From Adenanthera pavonina (Eukaryota > Streptophyta > Magnoliopsida > Fabales > Fabaceae), in contig JAIVEN010000008.1 in assembly GCA_026686845.1 (NCBI GenBank), positions 16,708,501 through 16,772,500 of the forward strand: DNA of 64,000 bases, in the 5' to 3' direction. The position numbers and the translations under genes were made by a program. Below, piece by piece: positions 37,501-48,667 of this stretch. The notes beneath the pieces were generated by a model. That model was not told the DNA's origin, ran no database searches, and was given only the letters and a program-made list of their open reading frames with translations. Every line of letters starts with the position of its first letter. The stretch's first letter is position 1.

Positions 37501-38955
37501 CCAAGTAGTTTAAATAATTAAAAATTTATCAATTTAAATAATGACTAATATTGCAGGATTTCTTTCTTAACTACTTCTTTGAATTCTGAGTTGTCATGTT
37601 GTACTCTCTGAAATGTGGCTTGTGTGGCCAAGCGTGTCAGAAACTGCCATGACCTGAACGATGAGGCAGGACTCACCGCTATCCATTCCAGTGTGATAAA
37701 ACGACAAGGGACAATTGAATTGAAATATTATATGCCGAGACAAATTAGTATTCTTGAGCTTCTTCTGTTTCTTTGGAAAGAAAAGGCTGTTTCACGGTAT
37801 TTTATATTTTGTTGTACTCAAAATAATTTTAAAAAATTATTTTTTTAAATATGTTTTAAGAATAAGAAAATAAAAAAATATGTTTAAATAATTATTATTA
37901 AAATTATGACTAGTAAATATTAAATGAATTATTTAAAATTTAAAATTTTACTATTAATTATGTAAATATTTTTTATCTTTTTTTTTATATTTTCTACAAC
38001 AAGAACTACAGAATACCTTAAAAATATTTTAAATTTTCTATTCTTTTATTTTTATATTTTTCAACAATTTATAAAAAATATATTTATTAAACAAGTTTTT
38101 TTATTTTTTTATTTTTAAAAATAAAAAAACTAATATAAAAACATGAATTAAATAGGCCTTAAAATTCACTCTCTTATAATAGCCCGACCTTGGGAACATC
38201 CAACCTACAGAACAACATTCATTTGTTGTCATGTATAAAATGTGGCTATAGAACTTTAGGTAAGTTTTTCAATTTTTTTATATAAACTGTGGCTATAGAA
38301 CTTTAGAGATTTTTCATATTATTATTTTAGAATTTTAATAAAATACATTATTTATTTTACTATTTTACCAATCATTAACATTAAATGAATCATTTAATAG
38401 AGTATTTAAATTAAAGTTATTTTCATAAAATACTATTACATTTTATAATTTATAATATTCTAGATTAATCAATGACTTCCTTAATCTATATAAAAAAAAT
38501 TTTAAATAACAATTTTTACGAATCAAAAGAGCATATAAGTCAAGAAATACTATAATTAAGATGTTATAATTTTTTTAAAAAAAATTGATATGTCTTTGAT
38601 TTATTAAATAATTTCATGATAAGTGTGTAAAATAATCCGTGAAGATAATGATATAATTGAAAAAAATAATTAACATCGTCTTAAATTTTTAAAAAAACTT
38701 ATAAATGAAAACAAACATTTAAAAAAAAAAGGGAGTATTTTTAATTTGGCCAAAGACAAATTACTAGTATTTTTGTCTTTTTTAACTTAGGGGGAATTAT
38801 AGTTAGGAACCAATATAGTGAATTAATTATAAAGAATAACTTTAACTGATAAAAAATAAGTAGTAATAGGTCTTATTTTACAATTAATTTATTGTTTTGA
38901 TCCTTAATTATAATTTATCCTTTAGCTTATTTACTCCAGCGTCATTCATTGACAA
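34574..38955. other. AT-rich intergenic region, no gene recognised
   Basis: Contains a MITE (34930-35185), a (TA)n run near 35938, and short open frames without recognisable products (plus 35331-35528, minus 36917-37102, plus 37615-37848). A 25-bp string CTCTGAAATGTGGCTTGTG-GGCCA-like occurs at about 36100 and 37607, suggesting a local duplication. Confidence 0.5.
34930..35185. mobile_element. MITE copy related to 8639-8930
   Basis: Shares 'aatatttggttcaaaatgtaag', 'gatgcattaattattttttattta' and 'gacaaatttgataatcaa' blocks in the same order as 8680-8900. Its termini are eroded. Confidence 0.55.
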
Positions 38956-39126
38956 TGTTTTTTTTTTTAATGACGCACCATCATGGGTGCCCCCACCACC
39001 CCTGTCCTAAGGTCTCATGAAGGAAGGTGAATCACAGAATGTGCGACGCAGCGGCCAAAATTTGAACCTTGGACCTTTTGTCAACTAGGACATGACCTTT
39101 GTCACTATGCCATATGCCCCAGGGGC
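38956..39126 (-). mobile_element. tRNA-derived SINE
   Basis: On the minus strand: GGGGCATATGGCATAGTGAC (A-box-like), then CCAAGGTTCAAATTTTGG (B-box-like), a GC-rich body and an A-rich tail at 38957-38969. Imperfect 9-bp TSDs CATTGACAA (38947-38955) and CATTAACAA (39127-39135) flank it. These are the hallmarks of an RNA polymerase III SINE. Confidence 0.75.
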
Positions 39127-39935
39127 CATTAACAACTTTTTTTTTCTTTTAACTTTCCATTCATTTATTAAGATAGAGAGCAAAAGATTTGATATGTCTA
39201 TAGCAGGATATCGGATTGAAATTCTATGGATGAAAAAATTATATTGAATTAAATGATATGCGATTGTTCTAATAAGGAAAAAAAGCCATAGATTGTTAAA
39301 AAAAATCATATCACATTCATTATTTTTTTCATTACATTTATCAACACATTTTAATAGATATTTTAACATTGCATATGATATTAGATAGACAAAATTACGC
39401 TTTTACATTGCACATCTAGTTTCAAAATAATCTATTAATATTTTTTATTTTAAATTAGCCCCTCCTCTTGAACATTAGAGGTTTAACCATGTGTAGATGG
39501 ATTGTTATTTATCACCATGCGTTTATACATTACACTAGAAATGGCTTTTCTTAGCGTATAAATGTTGGCAGTTATATATAAGCAGATGTTAAGAAAAGTG
39601 AGGCGGAGATGCGAGTAACGTTTCCTTTGAGGTTTTTAAAAGAATTGCAAAGAAAAGTTTTTACTTGAATTTCCTTTACGATTATTTAGAAAACCACACA
39701 GGAAAGTACTAGCTCTAAAAAACAAGTTTTCCTTAATTTGCAGTCCTTTAAATAATTGTAAAAGAAAGTCCTTACTTCACTTTTTTTTTTTTCAATTATT
39801 TAGATAACTGCAAAGGAAAGCTGATACTTTCCTTTGTGGTTCTTAAAAAAAGCACCAAAGAAACTTAAGTATATTTTTTTATAAGAAATGCACCACGTGG
39901 ATCACCATTCATAACCGTTAATTAAAAGCAAACCA
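39127..39935. other. AT-rich spacer with a possible CACTA end
   Basis: At 39533 CACTAGAAATGG is followed by repeated CTTTCCTTTG/CAAAGGAAAG-type motifs to about 39870, in the style of a CACTA subterminal region. No matching opposite end was found. A CT-rich stretch before 39990 resembles a 5' UTR. Confidence 0.4.
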
Positions 39936-40058
39936 ATGGACATTATTACTCATGTACCTTTTGTCTTTCTTTCATTCTCATATCTTCCTTTTCTTATCCT
40001 TTGTCATTATTCTGAATGCCTCTCTCATCTCTTCTTTCTCTCAACTCTCATCTCAAGC

Positions 40059-40226
40059 ATGGGATTTGAAGAAATAAAGCCACAATTGTCGGATTCTAAA
40101 AAGCAACAAGAAGAGATAATAGCTACGACGTCCTCCTCAAGCAACAACAACCGTGTCTTTATCCATCCACCCTTGTTGAAAGGACAGTATCAAATGGCTA
40201 AGAATAATGTCAAAATCTGGGTGTAA
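40059..40226 (+). CDS. Orphan short ORF, possible truncated first exon
   Basis: 55 codons starting MGFEEIKPQLSDSKKQQEE, with a Ser/Asn run; a longer in-frame start exists at 39936 but adds a hydrophobic, low-complexity leader. The ATG follows a pyrimidine-rich stretch like a 5' UTR. Downstream of about codon 40 the frame runs into the foldback repeat that begins near 40200, so the real gene, if any, was cut there. I do not recognise the product. It may be chance. Confidence 0.25.
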   Translation: MGFEEIKPQLSDSKKQQEEIIATTSSSSNNNRVFIHPPLLKGQYQMAKNNVKIWV

Positions 40227-40955
40227 AAATGCCAAATTCCTAAATTTAAGTGTCAATTAATATGGGTGGATAGTTGTAATTGATTTCATTCATTGATGTA
40301 AAATTGGGAAAGATTATTATCAAATCCTGGAATGGTAGTGTCAAATAGCTAATAAAAAGTGTCAAAAACTGAGAGTAAAACTCCTAATTTTAGTGAACAT
40401 AAACAAATAAGTGTAAAACAGCTAGAGATACTATCAAATCCTGAAATTTAACTGTCAAATAGTTGAAGATAAGTGTCAAACATTTGACATTCACTACGAA
40501 AAAATAGTAAATTAGCGATGAAATTTAGCGACGGAAAAAAATTAGTGACAGAATTAGTGACAGCAACTATCCATTGGAAATACTTCCGACACTAATCAGT
40601 CACAAATCTATCAGAAAATTATTTAGTGAAGGATAATTTTGTCAATAAAATGAAGATAGCTCATTTCAGTTTTGTGATAGATTTAGTGATGGAATTTTCC
40701 ATCACAAACATGTCCATCACTAATTCTATTGGATGTTAGTTATAATTATATTACAATATTGACATATTTCAATTAAAATTAGTTATATATCATAATTAGA
40801 ATTTAAATTATAAGAAGAAAATAAATTAAATTTTAAAATTATAATAACATTAAATGTTAATAATCATAAAGACAAGCTAATCCTTAATTATCTAATGCGA
40901 TCAACCTTGTATTTGGAGGAATTCTTATTAGGCTAAGTTAATTACTAATATATTT

Positions 40956-42572
40956 TGTTAATTCAGATGGTTTTGATGATTTTAAATAACAATGAGTTTG
41001 GAGATCAAATAGCAAAGGAGCACAAGTCATATGAAGATTAAAGTTACAGATTGGTGAAGGTTGAAGAGTTTTTACACACATTTTTAGGAATTCATTTGTA
41101 AAAGAAGATAGTTAAGCTTTAAATACCACTTATTCTGCTGATCCTAATATTAGATGAGGCGTCTATTTTTAATGATTAATTATTAGATCATGTTTTCAAG
41201 TCGGTTTTCATGAAAAAATTTACTTTATATGCATAACACTTACAGGTTATGAGGACAAAATCTCAACTTCAATGTTTTTCGAAGTGTTTATTCTTTGTTT
41301 TCATGAAAAGGGTTAAGGTTATCCGCATAACCAATGTGTGCACCATATCCTTAGTTCTGTCTAACTTGTTATCCTGATAAGGTGCTTACTTTATTCGCAT
41401 AAGTGAGTGAACAGTAAAGGCCACTTGTACTGTACTGTCCGTTGTTCACATAACCTAGGGAAGTTATCCACATAACGTATGTTACAGAACTCTTGAACAT
41501 TTTCTGTTGAATTGATTATCCGCATAACCTAGAAAGGTTATTCGCATCACGTATGTCAGAACTCTTGAACCTTCCTCTGGTAAATGGGTTATCCACATAA
41601 CCTTGGGAGGTTATTCTAATAACCTATATTTTTCAAAAACTCAGTTTGTGGAGATTTAATGTTGTCTGAATAAAGAATAATATTCTAAGAGATTATTCTA
41701 ATAATTCTCAAAGGTATCCAAGTTTGTGAGACATTATTCGAACAACTGAGTAAGTTTTCATAAAAAAGTTCTTGAGCTAAAACTTAATCATTCTAGAATG
41801 AATGTTATCCACATAATCTAGCTAGGTTATCCGCATAACGAAAGTTTTAACGTTGAAACCAAAAGCCAACGGTCACCCATTTTTTGCATAACCTGAAGAG
41901 GTTATCCGTATAACCTCTGGTAGATGCATTTAATGCAATAGATGAATGACTTTTTTTTAGAGTAACGGCTAATTCTTGTTTTCAAGGGATAATTTTGCTC
42001 TAAAACTATAAATAGAACCTCATTTAATTTGTTGGATAATGAGGAAAAACATATAAATGTCCAAACTTTACAGAATTGATTACTGATTCATTCAAAACTT
42101 ACTTACCATATGCTTAACTCATTCATTATTCTTAAATTTTCATATCTACTCTTTTGAGAGAGAGTTTCATACTTTGATTTGTATATTTCTATACACTTGT
42201 AGATAGTACTTAGTGTGAAAAAATACTAAGAGATTTATTCTTAATTACTCTTGAGTGAAAAAAGTGAGAGTTTTATGTTAGGCTCAAAGTTTGAGCTGGA
42301 GTTGTACTTCGGTTTTTGCAAGAATCTATTTGAATCCTACAAGATATAGTGGAAAAATCTCAAGTGATGGCTTGAGGACTGGACATAAATCAAGTGGAGT
42401 AGACTGAACCAGGATAAATCTGTGTATCCTCTCCTTATTTACTTAGCACCTATTCTTTATAATTTATACTCTATTTTTCAGCAACTTTTATTATCACTGC
42501 TACATTTCAATTTTGCAGAAAACTTTCAACTTCCCAATGCACCCCCTTCTTGGGGAACCAGCAAACCTAACA
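40956..42572 (+). mobile_element. Solo LTR, SIRE-type Ty1/copia, subfamily B
   Basis: 1617 bp from TGTTAATTCAG to AACCTAACA with a perfect 5-bp TSD, TATTT (40951-40955 and 42573-42577). Its sequence follows the inverse of the LTR at 29326-31020, including GTTATCCGCATAACC palindromes (about 41310-41910) and the 'cttcccaatgcacccccttcttggg' right end. Confidence 0.93.
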
Positions 42573-43431
42573 TATTTAACATATAAATTAATATTAATGC
42601 TATTTATTACTAATAATAATTGATGAAGTAATAATGTACAAAGATAATGATCAATAGTTAGTCCAAAAGAGTAATTAGTCATGCTAGGATTGCACTCTCA
42701 GCCCAGACTCCTATGGATATTTGTAGTGTGGATATTTTTACATAGTGTAAAAGTTTAACGGAGTAATGTTGCATTGAGGAAGAATGCTTATGAATTGTTA
42801 ATCAATTTTTATGAAGAATAAGTAATAATAATATTTAGGAAATAAGTATTGGCTAATTATCTCTGTCACCCTCTCACTCTTTTTAATCTTCTTTATTCTC
42901 CCAACCATAACAAATTGAGCTTCTTTTAAATCCTATAATGATCAAAATTACAATATTTGTTTTAATGATTTTTTACCTAATTACTATTATATTATATATA
43001 CATATATATTAAGCATATATATAATATAATTTATTAAATAATATAATATATGATATATATTATATATTATATGATAGACATAACGAAAAATAACATAAAA
43101 TAATATAATATTAATACATAATAAACATTATGTACATAATTATTGTTATTTAAAAATAAAAAAATCATATTTAAAAGTTGGCTAGGAAAACAAAAAAATA
43201 TATTTATAGAAAAATTATTTAAGATTTAAAAGTAAAAAATTATAATATAAATATTCATATAAATATATATAAATAAAATATTTATAATATTAATAATTGA
43301 AAATATTATAAATATGTGTGTATTTTTTAATAATATATTGATTTATAAATATATATATATATATATGTATGTATTAGTGTGTAGATAAATAATATATATT
43401 TAATATCTTATATAAAAACTGTAAATACATT

Positions 43432-43620
43432 TCAGCTTAATTAGCAAAACAGTTAATACAAAGATATAAGACCCAAGAGATCATGTATTTGAACCTAGGT
43501 AAAGGCACATTTGAAATTATTAAAGGACAGTGACACGAGCCCAGTAATGATGTGGCAATGATGTGTGGGAGTGCATGGGAATTTAAAGTATAAGAAGCAA
43601 TTAAGTTATTTTTTGCAATC
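43432..43620 (+). mobile_element. SINE-like tRNA-derived segment
   Basis: AGCTTAATTAGCAAAACAGTTAA resembles a box A region and ATCATGTATTTGAACC a box B region, about 50 bp apart, followed by an unrelated body. It lies inside the CACTA-like element. The end is unclear and no TSD was found. Confidence 0.45.
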
Positions 43621-43880
43621 ACTAATTAGCAATGAGCGACAAATCAATGATAAAAATTTCCATTGCTAATCTAATTTTTTTGTGGTGTATTTGACACTAC
43701 TGTATAAAATTAGAAGTTTTATTCTAAGTTTTTGACACTTTTTATCAATCATTTGATAGTATCATTTTAGGATTTCACATTATCCTTCCCATATTTTATA
43801 TCGAGAAATGAAATTTCACTTACCAATTATAATTGTCATCCCATATTATTTAACATTCAACTTAAAAAATTTGATTCTTA

Positions 43881-46720
43881 TATGTAAATTTTGACGTTCT
43901 TCTTCAACTATTGTCTCATTTTAGGAAAAGTATTTAGGTATTTTAATTATTAGATTTTGTTAAATATATGACCATGGTTTTTTTTTTGTCATTTTAAAAT
44001 CTTTGGATCCCTAAATGGTATTAATTCAAAATTTTGATATCTAAGTGTCATTTTCTCTAAATTTAATGATCAATGGGCCAATAATATTATATGTTTATAA
44101 TTTTACAACGTAACTTTTATATATTAGAAGAACTTCATATGGTTTCTAAAATTCAGTTTGTACATCCAAAGTTGAACTTTCAGCCACCACTATTGACTGA
44201 ACCATACCTTATATTCTCCCCTAAAGTTTGATTCGCGACCACAAAACTTCATCTCCAGTCTCTTCGGTCTTCATCTTTTTCTTATTTATTTTCAAAATTA
44301 AGATTCTTTTTTGAATTTTCTTTGATTTCCTATGTTCTCATATGTCATTTTTCCTCTGACAACATTAAAAAAGCACCAGCATACCTCAGCGAATATATCT
44401 TTACGGGCGTGATTAGGATGTATATGCGTGGCGGCCAATAGAATAACATGAAAGAAGAAAATAGAAATATATAATGAAATACTTGCTTCATGCATTATTT
44501 AATTCCAAGCAAGGCTTATCTTATAAATTATGTCTCCTATTTCTATCATATGAAGGAAATAATTTGTGGGAAAATATTCAATATTCAAGAAAAAAAATCT
44601 GTAGTACTGTAAAGGGTCGCTGAAAATACACTTCATTCATATAAAATGACTAATGCACCGGATATAAAGTATATTATATATATTGATAAATTAATTTTGA
44701 AATAAAGTTTTCAAAACTTTGTCGGACTAATGTACCAGATCCCGTTATACCCTTTTAGTTAAGCATGCATGAGTGAAAAAAACATTAGGATGGATGATAG
44801 CTTTATCCGCTTAAGTAAATGGTTGATGTTTGATCAACAGCGTTTAATTTATACATAGAGTAAGAGGTCTTTCCTGTTGGGTAGGGGATACTCTTGGCTA
44901 CTAAAAAAATTCAACCTTAGCATTACTTTTTGTTTCTATAAAATGGACCTTCTCAATATTTTTGGATTGAGCAATCTAGAACGGATCTTCTTAATTGAAA
45001 TTTTTTACAATTATTTGATTAAAAAATTCTGATAGTTTAAATTTGATTTAACTTTTCAATTTAAATATTTTTATTTTGATATTTTTATTTTAAAGACAAC
45101 AATGTATGGTAAAAATAATCATAAAAATAAATAATAATTCAAATTTAAAATTTTGAAATTGTAATCTTTTACAATAAATTAAATTAAATTTAGGCACGTG
45201 ATTCAAAATAAAAATTAGTGGCTAATTGAATCATTGAAGGATCTCTTGGCTTTTGTCTCAGGGACCACTTCTTAAGGTTGCATTGTCATGTCATTTGGGC
45301 CTACTTTGAATTTACTGGCACCGTGCTGTAGTGGATGTTTCTCGCTAAAATCACTATTAAATCTATGAAAATATTTATTTGAGGTCTCGAATATCCAAAA
45401 ATATTATACACAAGTCTCGTAATTAAAATCAATATAAAATTTAAAAAAATATACATATAATTATAAAAAATGAGTATAAAAAATTTAATGTTGAGTATAA
45501 AATTATGCTCGAATATTTTATATTTATGCTCGATAATTTTATACTCAACACTGAAATTTTTTATACTCATTTTTTAAGACATGAGACTTGAGTAAAATAT
45601 TTTTTGATGTTGGAACCTTCAAAAAAATATTTTTATGTTTTGAGATTTTTTAGTAATTTTCTCGTGTTTCTTTCTTTCTTTCTTTTCCTTCAAATTTAAG
45701 TAAAGGTTACTAATTAAAAAATTATTTTTAGAATCATGCACTCCCACTTATTAATATTATAAAATATTTTATATCAAATACATAAATATTAAAAAAGTAT
45801 CAAAATTTTTCATTTTACTCTTATTAAATGTTTCATTTTATTTTTATTAAATACTCCATTATTATTAATAAAAGAAGTAAAATTGAAAAAAATATATCTA
45901 ATATTTTATATTATAGACTATAAATTTTTTATATAAAATATTTTATAATATGGATAAAGGAAGTAATTATGTATTTGTGCAGTTAAAAACTTTTTCTGAA
46001 AGCAAAATGCTCATAGTAGAAACTGGTCCTTGATCATATAGTTATGTAGCGGGAGGGGAAAAAAAAAAGATGTTATAAGCATAAAAATTGTACAAATTGT
46101 GACGTTATGAAATATATATTTTTTTTATAAAAGAAGGTTTATTTAAAAAAAAAGTACCGCAGCAGGGTGACAGGGCGGTAGGAGATAGCCCTCTCCCACA
46201 GTGGATATTATCTTTGAATTTGGACAGGGATGCATTTGAATTTTCAAAGCGATAAACGACAAGGCAGAACTGATCTCCTTTCAACGTTGAATTGTAATAC
46301 CCTATGTAACAAGGAAGAGGTACTTCAAGTAATGTATGTCTTAGACAAGTGGACAACCTGGCCACAAAAAATCTATATGTCGGACAAGATAATTCTATTA
46401 AGACCGAGACATTGGTATTTTAATCCTTTTAACTTAATTATTTATTTTAATTTCATCTATTCACAACTTTTTAATTTTGGCTTTAATCGGATTACAGTTA
46501 ATTTTCATTTCATTTCACACCCAATCTTTTTCATTGCATTTGTCGAACCATTTTAACATCGCATTTGAGGTCAATAAAATTATGCCATTTTACAAGGCAC
46601 ATCAACTTTTCTTTGGTGTTTTAAAATATTCACTTTGCCATCGTTGAATATTAAGAGGTGGTCCCTATTATTCTCGTACTTGAAGTAACTGAATTAAATC
46701 CATTAAATCAAAGCGGTCTA
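43881..46720. other. AT-rich intergenic region upstream of the chitinase gene
   Basis: No gene is supported. It contains a hairpin MITE (45338-45665) and, at 46545-46640, one of three dispersed copies of a short repeat. A minus-strand frame at 46105-46365 has no recognisable product. Confidence 0.5.
45338..45665. mobile_element. Foldback MITE with long near-perfect hairpin
   Basis: Inner arms of about 48 bp: AAAAAATGAGTATAAAAAAT (45468) and GTTGAGTATAAAATTATGC, mirrored at 45523-45576. Outer arms also pair more loosely: 45338-45420 (CTCG...ACACAAGTCTCG) with the inverse of 45580-45662. No coding. Confidence 0.75.
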
Positions 46721-46721
46721 T

Positions 46722-46729
46722 TATAAATA
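46722..46729 (+). promoter_or_regulatory. TATA box of the chitinase gene
   Basis: TATAAATA, 65 bp before the ATG at 46794. A transcription start 25-35 bp downstream would fall at about 46750-46765, after the upstream ATG at 46749 and before 46794. Confidence 0.65.
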
Positions 46730-46793
46730 GGTTTGAGCTAAAGTTAATATGAGCATCCAACTCACTAGAGCTTTAAACCTAATTTGGTTCATT

Positions 46794-47696
46794 ATGGGCA
46801 CCAAACTCAGCTATCTCCCTTTACTTCTTGTTCTTCAAATTTGCCTCACATCGGTTTCCACTGCCATGGCCGGAGGCACCGTCGTATATTGGGGCCAAAA
46901 TAAAGATGAAGGCACTTTGACATCAACCTGTGAAAGTGGACTCTTCCAAATTGTTAACATAGCTTTTCTATCCCAATTTGGTAGCCGTCGACAACCTAAA
47001 ATTAACCTCTCCGGCCACTGTAATCCAGCAACTAACGGTTGCCGGATAGTGAGCAACGGCATCAGAAATTGCCAGAGCAGAAGTATCAAGGTCATGCTCT
47101 CCATCGGAGGAGACCCCACCCGAGGAAACTACGGGTTGTCATCGATCGACGACGCCAGAGGCGTAGCAGATTACATATGGAATAACTTTCTGGGTGGACG
47201 ATCATCCTCTAGACCACTAGGTGATGCCGTCTTGGATGGAGTAGATTTTGACATTGAAAATAGTGGTGCTTTCTATGATGCGCTTGCAAGGAGACTATCT
47301 GAGCATAGTCAAGGAGGTAAGAAAGTGTTCCTATCTGCTGCACCACAGTGCCCATTCTCTGGTAGTTCCCTCAGGACGGCACTTTCCACAGGACTCTTTG
47401 ATTATGTCTGGATTCAATTCTACAACAATCCTCAGTGTGAGTTTAGTTCTGCAAACCCTAGCAGCTTCCAGAACTCATGGAACCAGTGGACGTCCTTAAA
47501 TATCAATGCCAAGTTTTATGTTGGGCTTCCTGCCTCTCCTGCAGCAGCTACGAATGGCTATGTGCCACCACAACAGCTTATAAATCAAGTGTTACCTTTT
47601 GTTAAAAAATCTCCCAAGTATGGAGGAGTCATGCTCTATGATAGGTTCAATGATCAGAAAACTCAGTATAGCTCCAAAATTAAGGGTAGCGTTTGA
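46794..47696 (+). CDS. Acidic endochitinase, class III (GH18, hevamine type)
   Basis: Hydrolyses beta-1,4 links in chitin (and often peptidoglycan); secreted to apoplast or vacuole, usually defence-related. 300 residues, no intron, as usual for this class. Signal peptide at about 1-26 (LPLLLVLQICL core, cut after AMA); the mature protein starts GGTVVYWGQN. Catalytic signature DGVDFDIE has Asp148, Asp151, Asp153 and the acid Glu155; Tyr210 (WIQFYNNP) is the partner tyrosine. Six mature Cys (46, 76, 83, 93, 186, 215) match the three hevamine disulfides. SIGG at 103-106 is the conserved substrate strand. Two oddities: the conserved Trp near the C-terminus (hevamine VMLW) is Tyr282 here (VMLY), and residues DPTRGN make a slightly longer loop after SIGG. 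An in-frame ATG at 46749 would add 15 residues but lies at or before the predicted transcription start. Confidence 0.93.
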   Translation: MGTKLSYLPLLLVLQICLTSVSTAMAGGTVVYWGQNKDEGTLTSTCESGLFQIVNIAFLSQFGSRRQPKINLSGHCNPATNGCRIVSNGIRNCQSRSIKVMLSIGGDPTRGNYGLSSIDDARGVADYIWNNFLGGRSSSRPLGDAVLDGVDFDIENSGAFYDALARRLSEHSQGGKKVFLSAAPQCPFSGSSLRTALSTGLFDYVWIQFYNNPQCEFSSANPSSFQNSWNQWTSLNINAKFYVGLPASPAAATNGYVPPQQLINQVLPFVKKSPKYGGVMLYDRFNDQKTQYSSKIKGSV

Positions 47697-48667
47697 ACCT
47701 AGCAAGCTAGCTAACTAGCACTAAAGTTTCAACTTCTAAGTTGGCCTTACTACTCCAAAAAAAAAGTTGGCTTTACTACAATAAATAAAGCAAGGTTCCT
47801 TATAAAAAAAAAAAAAAAGCAAGGTTCAGCTATGATGAATTGATGATGTACTAGCAAGAAGTTTAGAATTGTGGACGAGCTCACGTATCAATGAAAACTT
47901 CTTTCCGATTATTAATTGCATAAATTACTAGTGCATCTAAATAAGGTATTTTCAATAACTTTATGTATTTTAACAAAATTTTATTATATTTTTAAATTTA
48001 TAAAAGAAAGTGAAAAATATCATTTTTATTCCTATTTATTTTATTCTTTTCCATTATTATAGCATAAATTACAAGAGTAATTATTAAAAAAAATAAATGA
48101 TAAAAAAATAAATTAATATATAGTATCTTATATTATGATTAAAAAAAATTATAATAACACTTTATAATATGGATAGGAAATTAAAAAAAAGAAGTTAACT
48201 CTGCTGTTATACGTGCAATCCGAGGGAAAGCGCACGAAGTTTATTAGGGCGCGTTTTCATCTTCAACATGAAACTATTCCTTTAATTATTAATGGTTTAA
48301 TGGTTTTCGTTATCATGAAGGGGCAAAGATTTGAACCTGTTACGTATTTTATATTGGTCTCAAAAAAAAAAAAAAACAATCACGTCTTTGTACTCACGCC
48401 TTGTTTCACTGCGTTTGACGGTCTGACATATATGTTGGCTGCATTTAAGACAGAATTCAAGAGCCACACAACCTCTTCGTACGCCACAAAGTATGAACAA
48501 GCTAAAAGTATGAATGCAAACCTTATTTAGATTACTCAAATGAGATTTAGTTTATTTATATTTTTATTTTTTATTTTTTATTTAGATTTTAATGATTTTT
48601 TTTCATAAATGATGTAAGATATGAAATAATATCCATATGATACCTATCAAGATATAAGAATAATACT

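Larger units (their letters stand above)
40492..43687. mobile_element. CACTA-like non-autonomous element
   Basis: The left end CACTACGAAAAAATAGTAAA mirrors the right end, whose inverse is CACCACAAAAAAATTAGAT. Subterminal motifs AGCGACGGAA, AGTGACAGAA and AGCAATGGAA recur at both ends. No transposase is visible. It contains a SIRE solo LTR (40956-42572) and a SINE-like segment. The expected 3-bp TSD is not clean (ATT versus TAT). Without the LTR it is about 1.6 kb. Confidence 0.65.
40210..43880. mobile_element. Foldback repeat (inverted arms) split by a CACTA-like element
   Basis: The left arm (about 40250-40491) and the inverse of the right arm (43688-43880) share 'aataatatggg', 'aaaaagtgtcaaaaact.ag' and 'taaaactcctaatttta'-like blocks in the same order, roughly 70% similar by eye. 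Within the left arm an approximately 110-bp unit with AGTGTCAAA is repeated. The likeliest reading is an old hairpin element into whose loop a CACTA-type element inserted. Confidence 0.55.

Noticed and set aside
46749..46793. N-terminal extension of the chitinase
   Set aside because: The TATA box places transcription start at or downstream of this ATG, and the second Met begins a standard signal peptide.
5452..47696. A functional cluster linking DFR and the chitinase
   Set aside because: They are about 39 kb apart, separated by transposons, in unrelated pathways, with nothing between them that would tie them together.
48213..48530. 105-codon plus ORF downstream of the chitinase
   Set aside because: No recognisable domain, contains an oligo-A derived Lys run, and no promoter or splice context.
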